NCBI GenBank assembly: GCA_913055875.1
Contig: CAJXJY010000014.1
Span: forward strand, 25,691 to 89,690
Reading direction: 5' to 3'
DNA length: 64,000 bases
Source: an uncultured Altererythrobacter sp.
GTDB lineage: Bacteria > Pseudomonadota > Alphaproteobacteria > Sphingomonadales > Sphingomonadaceae
Below, in pieces: positions 1 through 9,272 of this stretch; the first letter of the stretch is position 1; every line of letters starts with the position of its first letter. The position numbers and the translations under genes were made by a program. The notes beneath the pieces were generated by a model. That model was not told where the DNA came from, did not search any database, and was given only the letters and a program-made list of their open reading frames with translations.

Positions 1-253
1 CGAATTCGCAGGCGAACTCGTTGAACAGGTTCTCGCCCAGCGCGTGGCACAAAGCGGGAAATTGCGCGCGCATGGCGCCTGCGATCCGCGCGAGGAAGGC
101 GCGGCGGTAGATCGCCAGCCCGGCGGCGGCGGAGAAGCCTTCGCGGTCGAGGAGCCGTTCGCTCGCTGCACTCGCCGGTGGCGGCGCGGCCTGCATAAGC
201 GAGTCCTGCAGCCAGGCCTGCGCGCCGGAGAGAGTTGCGCCGGTCCGGCTCAT
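1..253 (-). CDS. DUF2063 (HvfC/BufC-type) protein, partial at the window edge
   Basis: Only the first 84 or so codons lie in the window; the rest runs off the left side. The visible part begins MSRTGATLSGAQAWLQDSL and includes 'GLAIYRRAF' followed by 'FPALCHALGENLFNEFACEF'. That is the typical start of the DUF2063 domain: an amphipathic helix, a GL-x-YR motif, then FP-x-L-x-x-x-LGE. In known systems DUF2063 proteins accompany MNIO (DUF692) enzymes and are thought to help bind or present the precursor peptide. The ATG overlaps the MNIO stop codon as ATGA, so the two are translationally coupled. A partner role for the upstream enzyme is inferred from this adjacency and family pairing. Confidence 0.82.
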   Translation of the reverse strand, partial: MSRTGATLSGAQAWLQDSLMQAAPPPASAASERLLDREGFSAAAGLAIYRRAFLARIAGAMRAQFPALCHALGENLFNEFACEF

Positions 254-1194
254 GCGTCTTCGGTCACGCCGTCCATCGCCTGCGGCACGAGGAAGGCGGT
301 CGGGTTGGAAATCCGTTCGGGTCCTTCGTCGCGGGGCGGGGCGGTTCGCGCTCGCGGAACGGCCTTCATGTAGCCGCGCGCCTTTTCCAGTTCGGCCATG
401 CATTCGTCCAGCGGTGGGATACGGTCGTCCCATTCGAGCAGCGTCGCGGCGCCGTCGGTGCGCTGCCAGGCGATCGCGAACAAGTCCCACACCTCGTCGC
501 GCACCGGCCCGTCATGCGTGTCGACGATATGTGTGCCGCAATGCTGGTGCCCGGCGAGATGCATCTGCACCACGCGTTCGAAGGGAAAGGCGTCGAGATA
601 GTCTTGCGGATCGGTACCCGCGTTGAAACAGCTCACATACACGTTGTTCACGTCGAGCAGCAGCCCGCACCCGGTCGCTTCGCATAGCTCGCGCAGGAAT
701 TCGGGCTCGGCCATCGCGCTGTCCGCGAAGCGCACATAGGTGCTGGGATTTTCGAGGATCAGCGGGCGGTCGAGGAAATCCTGCACCCGCCGCACCCGCT
801 CGGCGACATGAACGAGGCTTTCTTCGGTCAGCGGGAGCGGCAGCAGGTCGTGCGAATTGAGTCCGAGCACGCCGGTCCAGCACAGATGGTCGCTGACCCA
901 GGCGGGGCGGACTTCATCCGCCAGCCTCTTCAGCCGCGCGAGATAGTGGAAATCGAGCGGATCGACGCTGCCGATCGACAGCGAAACTCCGTGCAGCACG
1001 ACCGGATAGCGCTCCGCCACCGCGCGCAGGATCGCGCGCGGGCGCCCGTGCGAGTCCATGAAGTTCTCCGAGATCGCTTCGAACCAGTCGATCTTCGGGA
1101 CTTCGCGCAGGATCGCGTCGAAATGGACGTTGCGCAGGCCGAGACCGAGCCCGAGTTTCGGCAGGTCCGCGAGCGCGGTATCAGGAGCAGCCAC
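250..1194 (-). CDS. MNIO (DUF692) multinuclear non-heme iron oxidase
   Basis: A 314-residue TIM-barrel enzyme of the DUF692/MNIO family, the usual length for the family. Conserved family blocks are visible in order: GLGLR (17-21), WFEAISENFMD (37-47), LHGVSLSIGS (67-76), SDHLCW (101-106), LILENPSTY (145-153), LLLDVNNVYVS (178-188), MHLAGHQ (211-217), DTHDGPV (225-231) and LLEWD (252-256). The His, Glu, Asp and Asn residues in these blocks are the expected iron ligands. Characterised relatives (MbnB, TglH, BufB) oxidise cysteines in a ribosomal peptide to oxazolone/thioamide or thiooxazole groups. The gene begins 14 nt inside the end of the Cys-rich gene, which points to that protein as its substrate. 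The exact chemistry cannot be read from the sequence. Confidence 0.93.
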   Translation of the reverse strand: MAAPDTALADLPKLGLGLGLRNVHFDAILREVPKIDWFEAISENFMDSHGRPRAILRAVAERYPVVLHGVSLSIGSVDPLDFHYLARLKRLADEVRPAWVSDHLCWTGVLGLNSHDLLPLPLTEESLVHVAERVRRVQDFLDRPLILENPSTYVRFADSAMAEPEFLRELCEATGCGLLLDVNNVYVSCFNAGTDPQDYLDAFPFERVVQMHLAGHQHCGTHIVDTHDGPVRDEVWDLFAIAWQRTDGAATLLEWDDRIPPLDECMAELEKARGYMKAVPRARTAPPRDEGPERISNPTAFLVPQAMDGVTEDA

Positions 1195-1906
1195 CGGCTC
1201 CGCTCATCCCGCTGCCGCCGCACGCGGTCATGTTGCCGCGTTCGGAATTGTCCTCGCTGATCCAGAGATAGGTCGGGCCGGTCTCGGCGAAATCCGAGGG
1301 CGGCGTGCCGAGCGTTTCGGGCAACGGCTGGTCCGCCGCGGGCCTGTCGGACGCGCCCTTCCTGCCCTTCTCCGCCTGCGCCGCGACCAGTTCGGCGCGC
1401 AGTTCGGGCCAGACCGTGGTCTCGAACACTTTGCGTGCACGCGCCCACACGCTCTTGCCCTGATTGGGGCCGTTGGTGCTGAAGCGTTCGGCGTTGATCG
1501 GCGTGGCGCACGACCCGAGCGATTTGCAGTCGTTATTGCCCGGATTGTCCATTTCCTCGGCGGTGCCGTAGAGTCCGCAGCCGCCCTGGTTGCGGCAGTC
1601 GTTCTGGACGTGGCAGGTGTGATCGACCGCGGTCGAGCAATAGCCCTGGCCGGCGCACTTGTTGGTCTCGCCGGTGACCGGGTTGCCCGTGGTGCCGAAG
1701 CGGTCGGAGGCCTTGCAGCTGTTGAGGCCCATGCAGGCGTGCAGCGGCATGCCGGGCGGCTGCGGGCCGATGTCCTCGGGGAAGGGCGGCACGTCGGCAT
1801 AGGGGTAGGGCCGCGGTACCGGCACGCCCGGCTTGTAGGTCTTCTTGGAGACCTTTTGATGGAGGACGGTTGGGGTGTTCGATGCGGTCTTTCCGAAATC
1901 GCTCAT
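1181..1906 (-). CDS. Cys-rich protein, probable MNIO substrate (large RiPP precursor)
   Basis: A 241-residue protein with no signal peptide. It has a Pro-rich N-terminal part (about residues 27-55), a cysteine ladder, a charged helical stretch (about 150-185) and a Gly-rich tail. The eleven cysteines are at 58, 64, 84, 90, 98, 104, 110, 127, 133, 229 and 240. Five neighbouring pairs have the same C-x5-C spacing, and the tail carries C-G-G-S-G-M-S-G-A-G-G-C. I chose the ATG at 1906 over an in-frame TTG at 1918 because GGAG lies six bases upstream of it. It starts 2 nt after the ferritin-like gene stops and overlaps the MNIO start. A substrate role is inferred from context and the repeated Cys motif; it is larger than most RiPP precursors and could instead be a metal-binding protein. 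Confidence 0.78.
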   Translation of the reverse strand: MSDFGKTASNTPTVLHQKVSKKTYKPGVPVPRPYPYADVPPFPEDIGPQPPGMPLHACMGLNSCKASDRFGTTGNPVTGETNKCAGQGYCSTAVDHTCHVQNDCRNQGGCGLYGTAEEMDNPGNNDCKSLGSCATPINAERFSTNGPNQGKSVWARARKVFETTVWPELRAELVAAQAEKGRKGASDRPAADQPLPETLGTPPSDFAETGPTYLWISEDNSERGNMTACGGSGMSGAGGCS

Positions 1907-1908
1907 GA

Positions 1909-3480
1909 TCAGCTCCAATAGGGACGGACATCGACCAGCGGTTGCATGCCGGGGGCCAGGTCTGCGGGTTTGCCGGTGGCGAGCGCGGCGTAATAGGCGA
2001 TATCGTTATAGGCATGGGCCAGCTTGGGATCGTCGGTAGTCTCGGCCAGTCTTTGCGCCGCCTCGGCCGCCTTGATCCCGTATTTCGCCAACTCGTCGAA
2101 CGAATCCTTGCGCTTGCCGAGGCTGATATTCTCGAACACCGGCCCCATGTAGTGGCCTTGCTTGTCGCCGACGGGAATCTCGCGCATCGTGCGGATGTAT
2201 TTGTCGAGCACCCAGATCATCGACCGGTGCAGGCCCTCGTTGAAAAACAGCTTCTGGTTCTCGGGCGGTACCCGATAGACCGTCTCGGTCAGGATCAGCA
2301 TGTACTGGAAGCAGGCGCTGCAGAAATTCGCGATCGCGAACAGGTGCTTGGGATAGGACTTCGCCGTCGGATTGTCGGGGAAAGGAACGACCAGCCCGGC
2401 GTCGTCGAGCATGTCCTGCGTAATGGCCGGCTGCTGCTGTGGCGGCGGCGGCGGTTCGGGCGGGAGCGCTTCCCCGCTGCCGGTATAGCTGTCGAACTGG
2501 GCCTGCAGTGTCAGGAACTTGTAGTAATGCGACAGCTCGTGCTTCGAGGGGTCGTCGGTCGGCAACGGCCCGATCCCCGGGACCGGATTGCCTTCGCCCT
2601 GGTCGCAGATCGTATCGATCGCCAGCAGCGCGTCGTTGCGCGAGGCGATGGTGAGCAGTTCGGTCTCGCCTGCATGGCTGTCGGGGCTGCTCGGATAGAC
2701 CGCTGCGCCCGAGGCCCCTGGATAACCGTCGGCCCAGTGCGGCGGCGGGCTCGGCGGCGCGGGCTTCCACGGGTCGAACTTGCCGGTCGGATAGACCGTG
2801 TCGACGTTGTTGGGCGAGTAATTGTAGGGCTGGATCGCCTTGGCCTGCGCGCCCTGCTGGAAATCGGCATCGCTCAGGAATTTGGTGTGGATCAGGCAGC
2901 GGACATAGGAATAGAGTTGCCCGATCGTGTCCCAGTTCTTGCTTTGCGGCGTGGCGTCCTTCTGCTCGGGATATTCGATCTCGAGGAAGCGCCACAATTG
3001 CTCGAAGCCGAGCCTGGCGAGCGGGATCTTGTCGCCGCGTTTCGGCCCTTTCTGACCCTTCGGGCCTTTCGGGCCCTTGGGGTTGTGGAAGGGCAGCTTG
3101 GCCGGATAGGACTTGGGCGCCTTGCCGTAGAGCTGCGGCTCGAAGCCCATCGCGTGCATCACGTTGGCCGAGAGCGACATGTGGAGCATCTCCTCGACCG
3201 CCACGCTCATGATGACCCCGCCGGCCTTGTTGGCATAGGCCTGCGCCGGATCGATCCCTTCGCCGCTCTCCTTGTCGCGCTGGATCGAATAATAGGTGTA
3301 GAGGTAGATCGGGATCGTCGCGAGCTCGACCTCGACCGCCACCTGCAGGTACTGGTGCAGTTCGGCGAGTACCTCGGCGCGGGTCCTGGTTTCGTCGAGC
3401 TGGGCGATCAGCTTTCGCTCGGCCGGCGTGAGTCGCGTTTCGGGATCGTGCGCGCGGGGCGCAGAAGTCGGCATGTCCAT
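1909..3480 (-). CDS. VioB-type ferritin-like domain protein
   Basis: A 523-residue protein with the ferritin-like domain seen in VioB/RebD-type iminophenyl-pyruvate dimer synthases. Helix motifs consistent with a di-metal or heme site include E52 in 'VEVELATIP' and E96/E97/H100 in 'EEMLH'; a later helix has 'LTETVYRVPPENQ...EGLHRSMIW'. Unusual low-complexity loops interrupt it: collagen-like GPK triplets near residues 134-148 and a Pro/Gln-rich stretch in the middle. AGGAGA precedes the ATG at 3480 by nine bases. It lies 14 nt after the lipocalin-like gene and 2 nt before the Cys-rich gene. Family members act on amino-acid-derived imines, but many homologues are uncharacterised, so the reaction here is unknown. 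Confidence 0.8.
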   Translation of the reverse strand: MDMPTSAPRAHDPETRLTPAERKLIAQLDETRTRAEVLAELHQYLQVAVEVELATIPIYLYTYYSIQRDKESGEGIDPAQAYANKAGGVIMSVAVEEMLHMSLSANVMHAMGFEPQLYGKAPKSYPAKLPFHNPKGPKGPKGQKGPKRGDKIPLARLGFEQLWRFLEIEYPEQKDATPQSKNWDTIGQLYSYVRCLIHTKFLSDADFQQGAQAKAIQPYNYSPNNVDTVYPTGKFDPWKPAPPSPPPHWADGYPGASGAAVYPSSPDSHAGETELLTIASRNDALLAIDTICDQGEGNPVPGIGPLPTDDPSKHELSHYYKFLTLQAQFDSYTGSGEALPPEPPPPPQQQPAITQDMLDDAGLVVPFPDNPTAKSYPKHLFAIANFCSACFQYMLILTETVYRVPPENQKLFFNEGLHRSMIWVLDKYIRTMREIPVGDKQGHYMGPVFENISLGKRKDSFDELAKYGIKAAEAAQRLAETTDDPKLAHAYNDIAYYAALATGKPADLAPGMQPLVDVRPYWS

Positions 3481-3494
3481 GAGCGGGTCTCTCC

Positions 3495-4592
3495 TTACGC
3501 GCGGGTCAGCGTGTTGGTGGTGATGTGCGGGAAGACGATCGTTTCCGGCCCGCTCGCGCCTTTCGGCGTCACGGGAATACGGAGCAGTATCGTCTGCGAA
3601 TATTGCAGCTGGTCGAAGGTCCCCGAACCGGTGTCCTCGAGCCAGTAGGTGGCGTAGTATTCGGTCACGTCGGCGCGTTCCTGCTCGTAGGAGATATTGC
3701 CGACGCCGCCGCCGCCCGCGGTCGAGTTCACGTCGATCTCGATATATTGCTGCACATTGCCCGCCTGGAGCGCTTCGGCGAGCGGCTGGTTGGGGTTCTG
3801 CGCATAGGCCGGAACCGGGTTCTGGACCGACTGCGTAGTGTAGGGCGAGGTGTCGATCCCGCTCGGAAGCACCATCGGCGGGGCACCGATCGTCGGCGCG
3901 CCCTGGACCGGCGTCGGCATGTTGTTCGCATCGACCGGCACGTTCCCGCAGGCGAGCACCGAATTGCCGTGCGGCACCGATATCTGCTTGAAGATGTTGT
4001 TGGCGAGAGGGGGCGGTGCGGTGCCGAAGGTCTCCATCCCGACCTGGTTGCCGTTGCCGTCGCCGTATGGGCCGAGCGCCTGCGCCATCGGCACCACGAA
4101 GCCCCACACGCCGTTTTCGAAATGGACGAGCGTGTCCGTTGCCGGACCGTCGGAGATATAGACACGCTGTTCGTAGGTCAGCCCGTTGACCACCTGACTG
4201 CCGTCGCCGCCGCGGTTGGCGGCCGAACCGTGGATCGCCGAGAAGGTGATCTCCTCGTAATAGGTCATGTTCTTGAGGATGTAGCCGTATTCGGACTCGG
4301 TCGGATCGTTCGGGTCCGCGTTCGCCGCCTGCGGCAGCGGCATCAGATTGTAGGAATAGGGATTGTCCGGCGCACCGCGACCCGAACTGCCGATATTCTT
4401 GTTCACCCAGGTCCCGACCAGATGTCGCAGCGGGCCTAGTTCGAGGTCGGCGGGCGGATTCGCCTGCGCCGGTTCGTTTATCAGCGGGTTGTCGAGATCG
4501 GGCGGGACGACCGGCTGCCCGGCGATGACGAGCTGCCCCTGCTGACCGCCGGCTACGCGCAGGACTTGCGCATTCTCGATGCCATCGGCCAT
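3495..4592 (-). CDS. Nitrobindin/FABP-like (heme-binding-type) beta-barrel protein
   Basis: A 365-residue protein without a signal peptide. 'LGPLRHLVGTWVNKNIG' (about residues 51-67) is the typical first strand of the lipocalin-like nitrobindin/heme-binding family, where G-x-W opens the barrel. It continues with beta-rich segments such as 'YYEEITFSAIHG', 'YEQRVYISDG' and a final strand 'SQTILLRIPV'. A strong Shine-Dalgarno (GAGGGGG) sits just before ATG 4592. It is the first gene of the RiPP-like operon and probably the one closest to its promoter. Bacterial relatives often sit beside VioB-like ferritin-like genes. A heme or small-ligand binding role is inferred from fold only; no diagnostic heme ligand could be assigned with confidence. 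Confidence 0.62.
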   Translation of the reverse strand: MADGIENAQVLRVAGGQQGQLVIAGQPVVPPDLDNPLINEPAQANPPADLELGPLRHLVGTWVNKNIGSSGRGAPDNPYSYNLMPLPQAANADPNDPTESEYGYILKNMTYYEEITFSAIHGSAANRGGDGSQVVNGLTYEQRVYISDGPATDTLVHFENGVWGFVVPMAQALGPYGDGNGNQVGMETFGTAPPPLANNIFKQISVPHGNSVLACGNVPVDANNMPTPVQGAPTIGAPPMVLPSGIDTSPYTTQSVQNPVPAYAQNPNQPLAEALQAGNVQQYIEIDVNSTAGGGGVGNISYEQERADVTEYYATYWLEDTGSGTFDQLQYSQTILLRIPVTPKGASGPETIVFPHITTNTLTRA

Positions 4593-5032
4593 CTCGCCCC
4601 CCTCTTGTTTCCCAATACTCTGCCTTCGATTTCGAATCGAATGACAGGCCGTTTACGCAAAGTATCGTATTCGACGTTGTCTGCAACATCGTTATCAACA
4701 ATATTGTCTGTTCCGAAGTGCTGTTACTTCTATTGACTTTTCGTCTCACCCGGTTTCTGGCGAGCGTTACAATTTTGCAATATTGTTAAGTCGGTAGCGC
4801 GTGGTCGCGTTCTTCTCGTGCGAATACGGGGAGGTCTCGCGACGGATGGGCGCATCCGGGTCCAGGGCCGTTGCGTCCGCCGGCGGCCTTGCCTGGACGA
4901 ACGGTGCGGAATCTTGCGCCGGCCTGACCCGCGTGTTTCGAAAAGTTTTATGGTTGCGCTACCATACGGGTGGAATCCTTGTGCCGTTTCGTTCTAAACG
5001 CGAGGCGATTCCGTCTCGGAGACCGTTCTCGC
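4593..5032. other. Divergent intergenic region between the RiPP-like operon and zwf
   Basis: I see no gene in these 440 bases. The part from 4640 to 4790 is clearly more AT-rich than its surroundings, as expected for a promoter of the leftward operon. The 9-mer CAATATTGT occurs twice (4699-4707 and 4778-4786) and could be a regulator half-site. The rest (4800-5030) is GC-rich and ends with GGAG upstream of zwf. No terminator or riboswitch is recognisable. Confidence 0.5.
4659..4686 (-). promoter_or_regulatory. Candidate sigma-70 promoter for the MNIO operon
   Basis: On the minus strand, TTGCAG (4686-4681) and TACTTT (4664-4659) are separated by 16 bases, a plausible -35/-10 pair. It would give a leader of roughly 60 bases before ATG 4592. 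It lies in the AT-rich stretch and is the best match I could find by eye, but this is weak evidence. Confidence 0.28.
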
Positions 5033-6478
5033 ATGCCCCTCTCTTCCTCGGCCCTGCTGCTGTTCGGCGCCACCGGCGATCTGGCGCGCCGGATGTTGCT
5101 ACCCTCGCTCTATGCGCTGCACGAGGATGGGCTGATCGCCGCCGATCTGAGAATCACCGGCACCGCGCGGAGCGAGCTGAGCGACGAGGCGTTTCGCGAA
5201 TTCGCGTCCGAAGCGCTGGCCGAGTACCTGCCCGAGGACCGCAAGGACGACACGAAGATCGCATCGTTTCTCGAGCGGCTGCAATACCAGCCGCTCGATG
5301 CCTCGACGGTCGAGGGTTTCGACGATCTGGCCGCGAAGCTCGGCGACATTTCGGGCGGGTTGTCGATTTTCCTGTCGACCGCACCCTTCCTGTTCGAGCC
5401 GACGATTAAGGGGCTCAGGTCTGCCGGGCTGACCGGGGACAATGTTCGCATCGGCCTCGAAAAACCGCTCGGCAACGATCTCGCCAGTTCGCGCGTCATC
5501 AACGATGCGGTGGCGGGAGCGTTCGACGAAAGCCAGATCTTCCGCATCGACCATTATCTCGGCAAGGAGACGGTGCAGAACCTGATGGCGCTGCGCTTCG
5601 CCAACATGATGTTCGAGCCGCTGTGGAACGCCAACGGGATCGAGCATGTGCAGATTACCGTCAGCGAAACCGTAGGGCTCGAAGGACGGCACGGCTTCTA
5701 CGACGATACCGGCGCGCTGCGCGACATGGTGCAGAACCACATGCTGCAATTGCTGGCGCTGATCGCGATGGAAGCGCCGGCCGATTTCGACGCGACCTCG
5801 GTGCGCGACGAGAAGGTCAAAGTGCTGCGCTCGCTCAGGGCGGTGAAGCCCGAGGAGATGGTGCGCGGCCAGTACGGCAGCGGGGCGATCGCGGGCGAGG
5901 CGGTCAAGAGCTATGACGATGATCTGGGCGAGGCATCGGATACCGAGACCTTCGTCGCGCTCAAGGCGCATGTCGACAATTGGCGCTGGCAGGGGGTGCC
6001 GTTCTACCTGCGCACCGGCAAGCGGATGCACGAACGCCGCAGCGAGATCGTGATCCGGTTCAAATGCGTGCCGCACAACATCTTCGCCGAACGCGGCGGG
6101 AAGCTGGCGGCCAACCGGCTGGTGATCCGGCTGCAGCCGGAGGAATATGTGCGGCTGATCGTGATGGCGAAGGAGCCCGGAATGGACCGCGATGGCGTCA
6201 CACTGCGCGAGGTGCCGCTCGACCTGTCGCTGACGCAGGCCTTCGCCAAGGCGCGGCGGCGGATCGCCTACGAGCGGCTGCTGCTCGACCTGATCGACGG
6301 CGATCCGACGTTGTTCGTCCGCCGCGACGAGGTCGAGGCGCAATGGCGCTGGATCGACGCGATCCGCGAGGTCTGGGCGCAGGAGGAGATGGAACCGAAA
6401 CACTACGGGTCGGGCAGCTGGGGACCGAGCGCGGCGGTCGCGCTGACCGAACGCAACGGTGTGAGCTGGCACGAATGA
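5033..6478 (+). CDS. zwf: Glucose-6-phosphate 1-dehydrogenase
   Basis: A 481-residue cytosolic enzyme that oxidises glucose 6-phosphate to 6-phosphogluconolactone with NAD(P)+, the entry step of the Entner-Doudoroff route here. The Rossmann motif GATGDLARR is at 12-20, EKPLG at 143-147 and the active-site signature RIDHYLGKE at 171-179. I chose ATG 5033 over the upstream GTG at 4970 because the NAD(P)-binding motif normally lies about ten residues from the N-terminus and GGAG sits 11 bases upstream. The stop overlaps the edd start (ATGA). It heads a compact operon zwf-edd-glk-eda. No 6-phosphogluconolactonase gene is in this operon, so that step must be encoded elsewhere or occur spontaneously. 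Confidence 0.97.
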   Translation: MPLSSSALLLFGATGDLARRMLLPSLYALHEDGLIAADLRITGTARSELSDEAFREFASEALAEYLPEDRKDDTKIASFLERLQYQPLDASTVEGFDDLAAKLGDISGGLSIFLSTAPFLFEPTIKGLRSAGLTGDNVRIGLEKPLGNDLASSRVINDAVAGAFDESQIFRIDHYLGKETVQNLMALRFANMMFEPLWNANGIEHVQITVSETVGLEGRHGFYDDTGALRDMVQNHMLQLLALIAMEAPADFDATSVRDEKVKVLRSLRAVKPEEMVRGQYGSGAIAGEAVKSYDDDLGEASDTETFVALKAHVDNWRWQGVPFYLRTGKRMHERRSEIVIRFKCVPHNIFAERGGKLAANRLVIRLQPEEYVRLIVMAKEPGMDRDGVTLREVPLDLSLTQAFAKARRRIAYERLLLDLIDGDPTLFVRRDEVEAQWRWIDAIREVWAQEEMEPKHYGSGSWGPSAAVALTERNGVSWHE

Positions 6479-8295
6479 GCCTGCACCCGACAGTCGCCGA
6501 GGTCACTGACCGCATTGTAGAGCGTTCGCGCAACGGGCGGAGGCGCTATCTCGACCTGATCGAGCGTCAGCGCGACGCGGGCGTCAACCGGCCGAAACTG
6601 TCCTGCGGCAATCTCGCGCACGGCTTCGCCGCGAGCGGCGAGGACAAGCCCGTCATCCGCACCGGCGAGGCGATGAATATCGGCATCGTCACCGCCTATA
6701 ACGACATGCTCAGCGCGCATCAGCCCTATGGCCGCTATCCCGAGCAGATCAAGATCTTCGCGCGCGAGAAGGGCGCCACCGCGCAGGTCGCGGGCGGAGT
6801 GCCGGCGATGTGCGACGGAGTGACGCAGGGGCAGGATTCGATGGAACTGTCGCTGTTCAGTCGCGACGTGATCGCGATGGGCGCGGCGGTGGGCCTCAGC
6901 CACGGCATGTTCGAAAGCACGCTGCTGCTCGGTATCTGCGACAAGATCGTGCCCGGCCTGCTGATCGGCGCGCTACGGTTCGGCCATTTGCCGACGATAC
7001 TGGTGCCCGCCGGACCGATGCCCTCGGGCCTCGCCAACAAGGAGAAGATCCGCGTCCGTCAGCTCTACGCCGAGGGCAAGGTCGGCGAGGACGAGCTGCT
7101 CGAGGCCGAAAGCGCGTCCTATCATGGCGCGGGCACCTGTACCTTCTACGGCACTGCCAATTCGAACCAGATGATGATGGAGATGATGGGGCTGCACATG
7201 CCCGGATCGAGCTTCGTCAATCCGGGTGCCAAGCTGCGGCAGGAACTGACCCGCGCGGCGGTGCACCGTGTGATCGAGATCGGCTGGCGCGGGGAGGATT
7301 ACCGCCCGTTGGGCCACTGCATCGACGAGAAGGCTATCGTCAACGCAGTGATCGGTCTGCTCGCGACTGGCGGCTCGACCAATCACGCGCTTCACATCCC
7401 GGCGATCGCGCGCGCGGCGGGGATTGCGATCGACTGGGACGACATGGACGCGCTCAGCCGCGTCGTGCCGCTGATTGCAAGCGTCTATCCCAACGGGGCG
7501 GGCGACATAAACTTCTTTCATGCCGCCGGGGGCATGCCTTACGTGATCCGCGAATTGCTTGGCGCAGGCCTGGCGCACGCCGATATCCCGACCGTTTACG
7601 GCGCGTCGCTGGAAGAGGGGGCACGCGAACCGGTGCTGGAAGACGACCAACTCGTATGGCAGCCGGGCGCTGCGACCAGCCGCGACGACACGCTGCTCAA
7701 GCCGGTTTCCGACCCGTTCCAGCCCGATGGCGGGCTGGCGCTGCTGTCGGGCAATCTCGGCCGCGCGACGATGAAGGTGAGTGCGGTCGCACCCGAGCGC
7801 CGCAGCATCGAGGCGCCGTGCCGCGTCTTCGCCACCCAGCACGCGGTGGCCGAGGCGTTCAAGGCGGGCGAACTCGACCGCGACGTGGTGGTGGTGGTGC
7901 GCTTCCAGGGCCCGGCTGCGAACGGCATGCCCGAACTGCACAAGCTGACCCCGCCATTGGGCGTGCTGCAGGACCGCGGCTACAAGGTCGCGCTGGTCAC
8001 CGACGGGCGCATGTCGGGCGCGAGCGGCAAGGTGCCCGCGGCGATCCACGTCTCGCCCGAAGCGTGGCATGGCGGTGCGCTCGGCAGACTGTGCGACGGC
8101 GATGTGGTGCGCGTGTGTGCGAAAACGCGTGAGCTCTCCGCACTGGTCGAAGCGGCCGAATGGGAGGCGCGTGAACAGGCCGAGCCGCCGCCGCCCGATA
8201 TGGGCACCGGGCGCGAGTTGTTCGCGATGATGCGGCACCATGCCGATCCGGCGGAGATGGGTGGCAGCGCGATGCTGGCGGAGGCGGGGCTGTGA
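6475..8295 (+). CDS. edd: Phosphogluconate dehydratase
   Basis: A 606-residue IlvD/Edd-family dehydratase that converts 6-phosphogluconate to KDPG using a [4Fe-4S] cluster. Visible family blocks include '[12 protein letters not shown]', '[14 protein letters not shown]' (a cluster cysteine), '[22 protein letters not shown]' (a second cluster cysteine) and '[23 protein letters not shown]' near the C-terminus. Length is typical. ATG 6475 overlaps the zwf stop and the gene's own stop overlaps the glk GTG, so the operon appears translationally coupled throughout. The assignment to Edd rather than dihydroxy-acid dehydratase rests on the length and the neighbours zwf and eda. Confidence 0.97.
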   Translation: MSLHPTVAEVTDRIVERSRNGRRRYLDLIERQRDAGVNRPKLSCGNLAHGFAASGEDKPVIRTGEAMNIGIVTAYNDMLSAHQPYGRYPEQIKIFAREKGATAQVAGGVPAMCDGVTQGQDSMELSLFSRDVIAMGAAVGLSHGMFESTLLLGICDKIVPGLLIGALRFGHLPTILVPAGPMPSGLANKEKIRVRQLYAEGKVGEDELLEAESASYHGAGTCTFYGTANSNQMMMEMMGLHMPGSSFVNPGAKLRQELTRAAVHRVIEIGWRGEDYRPLGHCIDEKAIVNAVIGLLATGGSTNHALHIPAIARAAGIAIDWDDMDALSRVVPLIASVYPNGAGDINFFHAAGGMPYVIRELLGAGLAHADIPTVYGASLEEGAREPVLEDDQLVWQPGAATSRDDTLLKPVSDPFQPDGGLALLSGNLGRATMKVSAVAPERRSIEAPCRVFATQHAVAEAFKAGELDRDVVVVVRFQGPAANGMPELHKLTPPLGVLQDRGYKVALVTDGRMSGASGKVPAAIHVSPEAWHGGALGRLCDGDVVRVCAKTRELSALVEAAEWEAREQAEPPPPDMGTGRELFAMMRHHADPAEMGGSAMLAEAGL

Positions 8296-9272
8296 GCGAA
8301 TCTCGCGAGATCGTCGTCGCCGATATCGGCGGCACCCATGCCCGTTTCGCCATCGCCGAAGTGGCCGATGGCGCGGTGTGCGACCTGTCGCAGCCCGTAA
8401 AGATGGCGACCGCCGACCACGCCAGCCTGCAGACCGCGTGGGAAGCGTTCGGTGAGGAGATCGGCCGCGATCTGCCGCGCGCCGCTGCGCTGGCGCTGGC
8501 CGCGCCGATCCGCGGCGGGCTAATCAAGCTGACCAACAATCCGTGGGTCGTGCGCCCGGCGCTGATTCCCGAAAAGCTTCAGGTCGACAGTTTCATCCTG
8601 ATCAACGATTTCGAAGCGGTCGCGCATGCAGTCGGAGCGGTCGAGCCGGACAGCCTGGTGCATATCGCCGGTCCGGACGAACCGCTGCCATCCGACGGCG
8701 TGGTCAGCGTGGTCGGGCCGGGAACCGGCCTAGGGGTGGCGCTGCTGCTGATGCGCGGCGGCAGGACGCAGGTCGTAGCGACCGAAGGCGGTCATGCGGA
8801 TTTCTCTCCCGTCGATGCGATCGATGACAAGGTGATGGCGCATATCCGCGAACACCATACCCGCGTATCTGTCGAGCGCGTCTCGGCTGGCGGCGGGTTA
8901 CGAGCGATCTGGCAGGTGCTCGCTGCGATGGAAGGCCGCAGCGTGCCGAACGGCGACGACAAGGAGCTGTGGGCGATGGCTCTGGCCGGGTCGGATTCGA
9001 TTGCAGCCGCCGCGCTCGACCGGTTTTGCATGTCGCTCGGCTCGGCCGCGGGCGATATCGCGCTCACGCACGGGCCGGGCCCGGTCGTGCTCGCGGGCGG
9101 GCTCGGCCTGAGGCTGCTCGACCACCTGCCCAATTCGGGCTTCTACGACCGCTTCATCGCCAAGGGCCGCTACCGCCCGCTGATGGAGGGCCTGCCGGTC
9201 AAGTTCATCACGCATCCCGAGCCGGGCCTGTTCGGCGCCGCGGTTGCCTATGCGCGGGAGCATTGCGAATGA
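8292..9272 (+). CDS. glk: Glucokinase
   Basis: A 326-residue bacterial-type glucokinase that phosphorylates glucose with ATP to feed zwf. The N-terminal phosphate-binding motif '[13 protein letters not shown]' and a second nucleotide motif '[13 protein letters not shown]' are visible, as is '[10 protein letters not shown]' for sugar binding and '[10 protein letters not shown]' near the end. It starts with GTG at 8292, overlapping the edd TGA by GTGA, and its stop overlaps the eda ATG. Its place inside the Entner-Doudoroff operon fits a pathway starting from free glucose rather than PTS-phosphorylated sugar. Confidence 0.95.
   Translation: MSESREIVVADIGGTHARFAIAEVADGAVCDLSQPVKMATADHASLQTAWEAFGEEIGRDLPRAAALALAAPIRGGLIKLTNNPWVVRPALIPEKLQVDSFILINDFEAVAHAVGAVEPDSLVHIAGPDEPLPSDGVVSVVGPGTGLGVALLLMRGGRTQVVATEGGHADFSPVDAIDDKVMAHIREHHTRVSVERVSAGGGLRAIWQVLAAMEGRSVPNGDDKELWAMALAGSDSIAAAALDRFCMSLGSAAGDIALTHGPGPVVLAGGLGLRLLDHLPNSGFYDRFIAKGRYRPLMEGLPVKFITHPEPGLFGAAVAYAREHCE

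Noticed and set aside
1942..3648. 568-residue plus-strand open frame opposite the ferritin-like gene
   Set aside because: The minus-strand frame has ferritin-like motifs and coupled neighbours, while this one is low-complexity and without motifs.
4801..5409. 202-residue open frame overlapping the start of zwf
   Set aside because: Out of frame with zwf, which has the NAD(P)-binding and active-site motifs; no independent evidence.
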